The position numbers and the translations under genes were made by a program. From contig NZ_PVUF01000020.1 in the NCBI RefSeq assembly GCF_003003215.1, positions 1 to 64,000 of the forward strand: DNA of 64,000 nucleotides, written 5' to 3'. The DNA comes from Tritonibacter scottomollicae. Lineage in GTDB: Bacteria; Pseudomonadota; Alphaproteobacteria; Rhodobacterales; Rhodobacteraceae. Shown here in pieces: positions 57,575 through 64,000 of this stretch. Numbering within the stretch: position 1 is the first letter of the stretch; each line of letters opens with the position of its first letter. The notes below the pieces were generated by a model, which was given only the letters and a program-made list of their open reading frames with translations, searched no databases and was not told where the DNA came from.

Positions 57575-59920
57575 ATGAGCACCCCCGACAGTTCTGAAAC
57601 CACAGCAGCTTCCTCGGTATTCGTTTGCCCCATGCACCCTGAGGTGCGGCAGTTTGAGCCCGGCAAATGTCCGAAATGCGGGATGCACCTCGTGCCGGAA
57701 TCGGAGCTCGAGGTCCATTCAGCACATGATCATCACGAACACCACGCGGGTGCCACGCCGGCCGATGGCCGATATGATCTGGTTCCTACAGGACATGATG
57801 GTCCCATTTTCACCTGCCCGATGCACCCTCAGGTGCGGCAGCCTGATCCGGGCGCGTGTCCGATCTGTGGTATGGGATTGGAACTGGAATCCGGTGTGCC
57901 GGGCGATGAAGGTCCAAATCCCGAACTGGTGGATTTCACACGGCGGTTCTGGGTCGGCACAGTCCTGACGATCCCGCTCCTTGTCCTCACGATGGGGCCA
58001 TTCGTCGGTTTCCCCGCAGTCCGGACTTTTTTTGGCGAAAGCACCACACAATGGATCGAATTGATCCTGGCAACGCCAGTGGTCTTGTGGTGCGGCTGGC
58101 CGTTTCTGGAACGCGGATGGATTTCGTTCCGCACATTGAACCTCAACATGTTCTCCCTGATCGGCATGGGCGTTCTTGCCGCCTGGCTCTTCAGCGTCGT
58201 TGCCGTTCTCGCACCGGACATATTCCCTGATGGGTTCCGAGACTCCGAAGGCCATGTCGGCGTCTATTTCGAGGCGGCGGCGGTGATCGTGACGCTGGTG
58301 CTGCTCGGCCAGGTGATGGAACTACGCGCCCGCGAGGGGACCGGCAAGGCGATCCGCGCGCTTCTCGACATGGCGGCAAAGACCGCGCGGGTCATCCGGG
58401 ACGACGGATCCGAGGAGGAAATCCCGCTGGAGGACGTGCAAGTCGGGGACCGGCTGCGCGTGCGGCCCGGTGACAAGGTGCCGGTCGATGGCGTGGTTCT
58501 GGACGGCCGGTCCTCGGTCGACGAAAGCATGATCTCCGGTGAACCCGTGCCGGTCGAGAAGACCGAGGGCGACCCGCTGACCGGCGCGACGATCAATGGC
58601 ACCGGCAGTCTGGTGATGGAGGCGACGCGTGTCGGGTCCGACACGATGCTGGCTCAAATTGTCGAGATGGTGTCGAACGCGCAGCGCTCGCGCGCCCCGA
58701 TCCAGAAATACGCCGACAAGGTGGCGGGATATTTCGTTCCGGCCGTCATCGGTATCGCGGTCCTGTCCTTCATCGCCTGGGCGATCTGGGGGCCCGCGCC
58801 TGCGCTTTCCTACGCATTGATTTCGGCGGTGGCGGTTCTGATCATCGCCTGTCCTTGTGCGCTTGGCCTGGCGACACCGATGTCGATCATGACAGCGACA
58901 GGACGGGGCGCTCAGGCAGGGGTGCTGATCAAGAACGCCGAGGCGCTGGAGCGGTTCGAGAAAGTCGATACCCTGATCGTCGACAAGACCGGCACGTTGA
59001 CCGAAGGCAAGCCGCGGCTTGTCGACGTACTCCCGCAACCCGGCCACGACGAAGCCGAGGTCTTGCGTCTCGCCGCATCGCTTGAGCGCGGATCGGAGCA
59101 CCCCTTGGCCGAAGCGATCGTCAGGGGTGCGGAGGAGCGAGATGTCAAAATGGACGAGGCACGGGACTTCGAGGCGGTCACTGGCAAGGGCGTCAAGGGG
59201 GTCGTTGACGGCAAAGCGGTCGCGCTCGGCAATTTGGCGATGATCCGCGAATTGGGGCTCGAGGCGGGCGCGTTGACCGCCAAGGCCAATGCCCGCCGCG
59301 ACGAAGGCGAGACGGTCATGTTCGTTGTGCTGGATGGCGAGATCGCCGGTCTAGTTGCTGTCGCCGACCCAGTGAAGGAGACCACGCCAGAAGCCATCGA
59401 GGATCTGCATGAACTGGGGTTCCGCGTCATCATGGCGACCGGCGACAACGAACGCACGGCCAAGGCCATCGGCACGCGGCTCGGAATCGATGAGATCCGG
59501 GCCGACGTGCTGCCGGAGGACAAGGCGCGGATCATCCTTGAGTTGCAAGAGGCGGGCCACAAGGTCGCCATGGCCGGGGATGGCGTCAACGACGCCCCCG
59601 CGCTCGCGCAGGCCGATGTCGGCATCGCCATGGGCACCGGCGCCGATGTGGCCATCGAAAGCGCGGGCGTCACGCTGGTCAAGGGCAACCTTGATGGTAT
59701 CGTGCGTGCGCGGCGGCTCGCCCGGGCCACGATGCGCAACATCCGCCAGAACCTGTTCTTCGCGCTGATCTACAACGCCTCCGGCGTGCCGGTCGCGGCG
59801 GGAGTTCTGTTTCCCTTCTTTGGCATCCTCATCAGTCCGATGTTTGCTGCCTTCGCCATGAGCGCGTCGTCAATCTCGGTGGTGCTCAATTCGCTGCGCC
59901 TTCGCGGCGTTCGTATCTAG
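57575..59920 (+). CDS. P1B-type copper ATPase 2 with twin N-terminal heavy-metal-binding domains
   Basis: The 781-residue protein lacks HMA domains and instead has two HMBD units with [20 protein letters not shown] (about residue 18) and [20 protein letters not shown] (about 85), separated by a His-rich linker ([12 protein letters not shown]). The ATPase core has [34 protein letters not shown] and [18 protein letters not shown]. This resembles SilP/CopB-side plasmid pumps more than CopA1. An AAGGA site precedes ATG 57575. It exports copper or silver; which ions cannot be decided. Confidence 0.9.
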   Translation: MSTPDSSETTAASSVFVCPMHPEVRQFEPGKCPKCGMHLVPESELEVHSAHDHHEHHAGATPADGRYDLVPTGHDGPIFTCPMHPQVRQPDPGACPICGMGLELESGVPGDEGPNPELVDFTRRFWVGTVLTIPLLVLTMGPFVGFPAVRTFFGESTTQWIELILATPVVLWCGWPFLERGWISFRTLNLNMFSLIGMGVLAAWLFSVVAVLAPDIFPDGFRDSEGHVGVYFEAAAVIVTLVLLGQVMELRAREGTGKAIRALLDMAAKTARVIRDDGSEEEIPLEDVQVGDRLRVRPGDKVPVDGVVLDGRSSVDESMISGEPVPVEKTEGDPLTGATINGTGSLVMEATRVGSDTMLAQIVEMVSNAQRSRAPIQKYADKVAGYFVPAVIGIAVLSFIAWAIWGPAPALSYALISAVAVLIIACPCALGLATPMSIMTATGRGAQAGVLIKNAEALERFEKVDTLIVDKTGTLTEGKPRLVDVLPQPGHDEAEVLRLAASLERGSEHPLAEAIVRGAEERDVKMDEARDFEAVTGKGVKGVVDGKAVALGNLAMIRELGLEAGALTAKANARRDEGETVMFVVLDGEIAGLVAVADPVKETTPEAIEDLHELGFRVIMATGDNERTAKAIGTRLGIDEIRADVLPEDKARIILELQEAGHKVAMAGDGVNDAPALAQADVGIAMGTGADVAIESAGVTLVKGNLDGIVRARRLARATMRNIRQNLFFALIYNASGVPVAAGVLFPFFGILISPMFAAFAMSASSISVVLNSLRLRGVRI

Positions 59921-59968
59921 AAGCGCGCAACAGCGTTCGGACGAACCAAAATTAAAAGGGGGCCATTT

Positions 59969-61300
59969 ATGCAGAGCGAAAAAGAAACGTACCGCGAAAA
60001 TTCCATCAGTCTGGGCGGAGCCGTTGCGATGGGGACAGGCGTGATGATCGGCGCTGGAATCTTTGCGTTGACGGGGCAAATCGCGCAGCTCGCCGGCCCG
60101 CTTTTCCCGCTTGCATTCATCGCCGGCGCGGTCGTCACAAGCTTCAGCGCCTACAGCTACATCAGGATGTCGAACAAATGGCCGTCCTCGGGTGGCATCG
60201 CCATGATCCTGCAGAAATGCTATGGCCCCGGAGCCATCGCGGGCGGGGCCGCACTGCTGATGGCGCTCAGCATGGTGATCGCGGAAAGCCTCGTCGCCCG
60301 GACCTTCGCCACCTATGTCTTGCGCCCTTTCGATATCGAAGGTGGCCCATTGGTCCCCGCTCTGGCCGTGGCCGTAATCGTTTTCGCCTTTCTGGTGAAC
60401 ATGGCCGGAAACCGCTCGGTCGGGCTGTTTTCATTGATTATGGCAGCAATCAAGATCGGTGGCATAGCTCTGTTCGGCATCGCTGCTTTGTGGTCTAGTG
60501 GTTTTGCGTTCGCTGCGGCTTCCGAGACGCCTCAATCCTATGGCATCACGGGTTTCATAGCATCCACGGCGCTGGCTATCCTCGCCTTCAAAGGGTTCAC
60601 GACGATCACCAACAGCGGGGCCGAGATCACCGAACCAAACCGCAACGTTGGCCGAGCGATCATGTTCTCGATCGGGATCTGCGTCGTCGTCTACCTGTTG
60701 GTCGCCTACGGGGTCGGTTCGAGTCTCACGATCGAGGAGATCATCTCAGCGCGTGACTATTCGCTGGCACAAGCGGCGCAGCCCGCCCTTGGACAAACCG
60801 GCTTCATACTCACGGTGATCCTGGCCGCTGTCGCAACGGCGTCCGGCGTTCTGGCCAGCGTCTTCGCGGTGTCGCGTATGCTGGCGATGCTGACCGACAT
60901 GGAAATGATCCCGCACAGCCACTTCGGTATGCCAGGTCCCATCCAACGCCACACCCTGGTCTATACTGTCGTCATCGCCGCGACGTTGGCCGTGCTCTTT
61001 GATTTAGGCCGGATCGCATCCCTCGGTGCTTTCTTTTACCTCGTCATGGACATGATCATACATTGGGGCGTGTTCCGCTATCGTCGAGCAGACGTCGGCG
61101 CCTTCGGTATCGTGCTTTTGACTGCCCTGGCGCTCGATGCGATAGTACTGGCAGCTTTCACCGTGATGAAGCTTCAAAGCGACCCGATGATCGTTCTCTA
61201 CGCCGCTGTCGGGATGATCGCTGTGTTCGCCTTCGAGCGCGTTTACTTGTCGCAATGGGTGGCACCGCAAGTCGCCCACGCCCACGCCCACGGTGATTAG
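59969..61300 (+). CDS. APC-superfamily permease
   Basis: The 443-residue protein has about twelve membrane helices and the APC opening GGAVAMGTGVMIGAGIFALTG (about residue 16), then GFIASTALAILAFKGFTTIT and GAEITEPNRNVGRAIMFS (about 230). The C-terminus ends in a histidine-rich tail (QVAHAHAHGD). Amino acids or polyamines are the usual substrates; the His tail is unusual and fits a metal setting. AAAGGGGG precedes the ATG. Confidence 0.8.
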   Translation: MQSEKETYRENSISLGGAVAMGTGVMIGAGIFALTGQIAQLAGPLFPLAFIAGAVVTSFSAYSYIRMSNKWPSSGGIAMILQKCYGPGAIAGGAALLMALSMVIAESLVARTFATYVLRPFDIEGGPLVPALAVAVIVFAFLVNMAGNRSVGLFSLIMAAIKIGGIALFGIAALWSSGFAFAAASETPQSYGITGFIASTALAILAFKGFTTITNSGAEITEPNRNVGRAIMFSIGICVVVYLLVAYGVGSSLTIEEIISARDYSLAQAAQPALGQTGFILTVILAAVATASGVLASVFAVSRMLAMLTDMEMIPHSHFGMPGPIQRHTLVYTVVIAATLAVLFDLGRIASLGAFFYLVMDMIIHWGVFRYRRADVGAFGIVLLTALALDAIVLAAFTVMKLQSDPMIVLYAAVGMIAVFAFERVYLSQWVAPQVAHAHAHGD

Positions 61301-61307
61301 CCTGCCA

Positions 61308-61952
61308 TCACCTGGCCTGAAGAGATGCGATGCCTTGTGCGCCGATCGTGATCAGCCCGACCGACAAGGCAAACGCAGCCAGGGCAAGCAGCATCACGCC
61401 CGTGTTCATGGGCAAGCGACGTACAACCGGTCCAAGAAATTCCGACCGCCCGAAAGCCGAGACGTAGAGCGGCAACGCGCTTATCATAGTCGCATAGAGG
61501 TAAACGCCGGAGATGTTCTCGAAAAACGCTGAGCGCGCAAGAGTCGGGGACACAACCGCCAAGGCGGTTGAACGATTGCCGCCGAATGACCCGAACCAGT
61601 CGGCAGATAGAACGTATATAAGCGCGTGTAGACCTGGAAAGAGAAGGGCCCTGAGTAACACATCGACCAGCACGAAAAACGCCGTGTCTCTTGAGCCCGC
61701 CTTTGGTTGCTTTGTCATAGCGAAAAGGAAAAAACTGACATAGTTGACGGCAAAAACCACGGGCAAACCGTTGGTCGCAACCTGCCTTAGAAAGCGCATG
61801 AGTGCCGGTCCGCCGGCAGCAAGAGCCGGAGCAAAGCCCGGAGCCAGTAAGACGTAGAACAACAGGACCGGCAGTAATGCAGCGAAGCTGAACAGCAGGA
61901 CATTTCTAACAAACTGAGCCGCGGGCATACTGATAGAGAAAAATCTATCCAT
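61308..61952 (-). CDS. Integral membrane protein, function unknown
   Basis: The 214-residue protein has five or six membrane helices (VRNVLLFSFAALLPVLLFYV, LPVVFAVNYVSFFLFAM, VLVDVLLRALLFPGLHALIY, GVMLLALAAFALSVGLITIG). Between them is a loop DWFGSFGGNRSTALAVVSPT. No family recognised. ATG at 61952 was preferred to a GTG at 61979; neither has a strong ribosome site. It converges on the APC permease gene. Confidence 0.55.
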   Translation of the reverse strand: MDRFFSISMPAAQFVRNVLLFSFAALLPVLLFYVLLAPGFAPALAAGGPALMRFLRQVATNGLPVVFAVNYVSFFLFAMTKQPKAGSRDTAFFVLVDVLLRALLFPGLHALIYVLSADWFGSFGGNRSTALAVVSPTLARSAFFENISGVYLYATMISALPLYVSAFGRSEFLGPVVRRLPMNTGVMLLALAAFALSVGLITIGAQGIASLQAR

Positions 61953-62056
61953 TGAAATAGCCTGCCATGTGGGCACCACTAGGTCGATGATACGTTATCG
62001 ATCCCTCCCAAGCGGACGGAAGCGACAAGCCGGTTGCGGGCATTCCCAGAGATCGC

Positions 62057-62326
62057 TTACTCGGCCCGTTTGACGCAAATCGGGTTTCCCTCGATCGTCC
62101 TGAGCGGCAATCGCGTTGTTTCAACCGGACTCGCGTGCATGTACCAGTAGCAGTTGTCCTCGGGCCGCAGATAGGCGGTCGCGAGGTCTTGGTTCGGTGC
62201 TGCCAGTTCCAGGATATTTTCCGGTAACGGCGGGCGTGACGACGCGTTTTGTGAATTCGAGAAAGACTCCGAGCAAGCCCCAAGGGCCAAGACGGTTGTG
62301 AGAAGAAGTGCGCTTCGTGTGTACAT
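62057..62326 (-). CDS. Small lipoprotein, function unknown
   Basis: The 89-residue protein starts MYTRSALLLTTVLALGACSE, with lipobox LGAC at about residue 18. The mature part is short with a Cys pair (DNCYWYMHASP and NPICVKRAE) that may form a disulfide. No family recognised. AAGGAT lies upstream. It is a possible client of the plasmid Lgt. Confidence 0.6.
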   Translation of the reverse strand: MYTRSALLLTTVLALGACSESFSNSQNASSRPPLPENILELAAPNQDLATAYLRPEDNCYWYMHASPVETTRLPLRTIEGNPICVKRAE

Positions 62327-62439
62327 AAATTGATGATCCTTCTGGCTGGTTTGTTTTGGCCGCTCTGGTATCGGCTTCCCTCTTTCACAGGTTTGCGAAC
62401 CATCTTGATTAGACAGTCCCTCCGTCAAATCGCTAACGC

Positions 62440-63759
62440 TCAGAAATGTGTGGCCCAGCGAGGATGGCTTTCGTCGATCACCAGAGCATGGCTGTGCCTG
62501 CGATGCCCCTTCAAGTGGGGATGATCAAGTGGCAGGTTGTCGTGCGTGTGTTCAAGCTCCACGGGATCGCTCGCTGGCCAGAGTTTCAGAGCGGCGAGCA
62601 TGCCAGTGGCCGCGAGAAGCGCCAGACCGATCAGCGCAGGAACGACACCGTAGACCGTCAGCAGCCAGCCCGACAGTGGATAGGTCACCAGCCAGCAAGC
62701 GTGCGACAGCGCGAATTGCGCCGCAAACAGAGCGGGGCGATCCCCGGCATGGGCGGACCGGCGCAGTAACCGGCCAGACGGGGTGAGAACGGCGGAATAT
62801 CCCAGACCTACCAGCAGCCAGGCCCCCAATAGGATGAACCAACCAAGGCCGGCGGTCAGGACTGTTGCCCCCAACCCCAACAATGTCGCCACCATCAGGG
62901 CAGCACCGCCGAACATTACGGGCCGGTCTGGCAGCGCATCCAGTACGCGCGGAAGGAGCAGTGCGGCCGTCATGGAGCCAGCGCCGAAGGCGAACATCGT
63001 CCAGGCCAGCGCGCTTTCCGACAGGCCGAGCGATCCGCGTACCAAAACGACGGTATTGACCAGAACCATTGCCCCGGCCGCCGCTGCCGCAAGGTTCAGC
63101 GCCAGCAACCCGCGCAGGCGGGGCGTGGCCAGATAGATGCGGATACCGCGTGTCGTCCGATCATAGATGCCGCGCGGCTCGGACGATTTCGGGTTTGGCA
63201 GGAGGACAGAGACCACGAGCAGCGCCGAGCCGGCGAAACCCGCAACCGTGCCAACGAAGAGCGAATTGTAGGACATCACCGAGAGCAGAAGGGCCGCTAG
63301 CGTTGGGCTGACGATGTTTTCCAGATCGTAGGCCAGCCGCGACAGCGACAATGCACGGGTATAGCGCGCCTCTTCGGGCAGAACGTCCGGGATCGTCGCC
63401 TGAAAGGTCGGCGTGAAGGCGGCGGAGGCCGATTGCAGTAGGAAGATCAGAACATAGACCTGCCAGACCTCAGTCACGAAAGGCAGTGCCAGCGCAACGC
63501 CTGCGCGCACGAGATCGAGCGTCACCAGAAGCGCGCGGCGCGGCAGGCGGTCCGCGAAGGCCCCGGCAATGGGAGCGATGCCCACATAGGCCACCATCTT
63601 GATGGTGAATACCGTGCCCAACACCAGCGCCGCCCCGTCCCCTGCAAGGTCGAAGGCAAGCAGGCCGAGTGCGACCGTCGCGAGGCCGGTTCCCAGAAGC
63701 GCCACGACCTGCGCCAGAAACAGATGGCGGTAAGTGCGGTCGGAGAGGATGTCGAGCAT
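62440..63759 (-). CDS. MFS transporter with a histidine-rich tail (metal exporter-like)
   Basis: The 439-residue protein has twelve membrane helices with MFS loop motifs (GAFADRLPRRALLVTLDLVR at about residue 70). The C-terminal cytoplasmic tail is rich in His (HTHDNLPLDHPHLKGHRRHS). Such tails occur in NreB-like nickel/cobalt exporters and other metal pumps. It lies 8 bases downstream of a CsoR/RcnR-type repressor gene, so it is probably its target. Metal unknown. Confidence 0.75.
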   Translation of the reverse strand: MLDILSDRTYRHLFLAQVVALLGTGLATVALGLLAFDLAGDGAALVLGTVFTIKMVAYVGIAPIAGAFADRLPRRALLVTLDLVRAGVALALPFVTEVWQVYVLIFLLQSASAAFTPTFQATIPDVLPEEARYTRALSLSRLAYDLENIVSPTLAALLLSVMSYNSLFVGTVAGFAGSALLVVSVLLPNPKSSEPRGIYDRTTRGIRIYLATPRLRGLLALNLAAAAAGAMVLVNTVVLVRGSLGLSESALAWTMFAFGAGSMTAALLLPRVLDALPDRPVMFGGAALMVATLLGLGATVLTAGLGWFILLGAWLLVGLGYSAVLTPSGRLLRRSAHAGDRPALFAAQFALSHACWLVTYPLSGWLLTVYGVVPALIGLALLAATGMLAALKLWPASDPVELEHTHDNLPLDHPHLKGHRRHSHALVIDESHPRWATHF

Positions 63760-63767
63760 GGCGGACC

Positions 63768-64000
63768 TCAGAGGTAACGCGCGATCGTTCGCAGCTCGGC
63801 ACGATCTGTCTCCGAGCCTTCGGCGTCGAGGCAATGGTCCATGTGGTCGTGGATCAGCGCCCGCTTGGCATTTGTGATCGCCTTTTCGACCGCCTGCATC
63901 TGTTGTGCGATCTCAAGGCTCGGCTTGCCCGCCTCGATCATCTCGATCACGGCGCGCAGGTGGCCGTCAGCGCGTTTCAGCCGTGTGACGAGAGCAGGAT
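63768..64000 (-). CDS. CsoR/RcnR/FrmR-family repressor, 5' end beyond the window
   Basis: The visible 77 codons run from the window edge (LVTRLKRADGHLRAVIEMIE) through AQQMQAVEKAITNAKRALIH to DHMDHCLDAEGSETD and a stop at 63768. This is the three-helix CsoR/RcnR fold, with the second-helix HDHMDHC supplying a His and a Cys of the metal or reagent site. The position where the family usually has its first Cys reads Ser (GKPSLEIAQQ), so sensing may differ. The start codon lies upstream of the window. It likely represses the MFS gene. Confidence 0.82.
   Translation of the reverse strand, partial: PALVTRLKRADGHLRAVIEMIEAGKPSLEIAQQMQAVEKAITNAKRALIHDHMDHCLDAEGSETDRAELRTIARYL

Noticed and set aside
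1-64000. tRNA, rRNA or CRISPR loci
   Set aside because: Reading both strands gave no cloverleaf, rRNA core sequence or regularly spaced repeat array that I could support.

Overview
The window looks like part of an extrachromosomal replicon of an alphaproteobacterium, most likely Rhodobacteraceae (Roseobacter group). The evidence is a complete repABC operon (about 18.1-21.7 kb, minus strand), high G+C throughout, Tat-type leaders on many exported proteins, and a block of DUF736, DUF3768, ParB-like, ArdC-like and methyltransferase-helicase genes typical of large plasmids in this group. No rRNA, tRNA or CRISPR array was seen.

Layout. (1) 0-1 kb: the end of an IS3-type element that has cut off the tail of a DUF2493 gene. 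(2) 1.6-4.8 kb: a ParD/ParE-like toxin-antitoxin pair, then a MerR regulator divergent from a transglutaminase / cation-efflux / methyltransferase operon. (3) 5-17 kb: a minus-strand plasmid block (DUF736, a 1420-residue methyltransferase-helicase, ParB-like nuclease, DUF3768, ArdC-like zincin and small unknowns), interrupted by one plus-strand Abi/HEPN gene. Several genes share a recurrent leader motif. (4) 17-24 kb: non-coding DNA, two parS-like palindromes, repC, a predicted counter-transcribed RNA, repB, repA, a serine recombinase and an HTH protein. (5) 24-64 kb: a very large copper/heavy-metal cargo.

The cargo holds two P1B copper ATPases, CopZ, CueR, two multicopper oxidases, four cytochromes c (one a cytochrome c' with a Met-rich insert), an OmpR/EnvZ-type two-component system, DUF411, DUF305, DUF302 and EF-hand/Met-rich proteins, two CDF-like exporters in the window, and a CsoR/RcnR-type repressor beside an MFS pump. 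It also carries second copies of envelope housekeeping functions: CcmF-G-H-I, DsbA, DsbB, an ScsB/DsbD-type reductase, Lgt, three paralogous L,D-transpeptidases and an orphan Rieske iron-sulfur protein.

The control DNA ties these genes together. Five promoters share the CueR-type arrangement TTGACC-YTCC-N7-GGAR with a 19-base spacer (Rieske; a five-gene membrane operon; copZ; copA1; copA2). Three intergenic regions carry tandem TACA-N6-TACA half-sites one helical turn apart (rhodanese/response regulator, twice; the transpeptidase-cytochrome-oxidase operon; dsbB). My reading, which is inference, is that the plasmid detoxifies copper and also supplies replacements for copper-sensitive envelope and respiratory functions.
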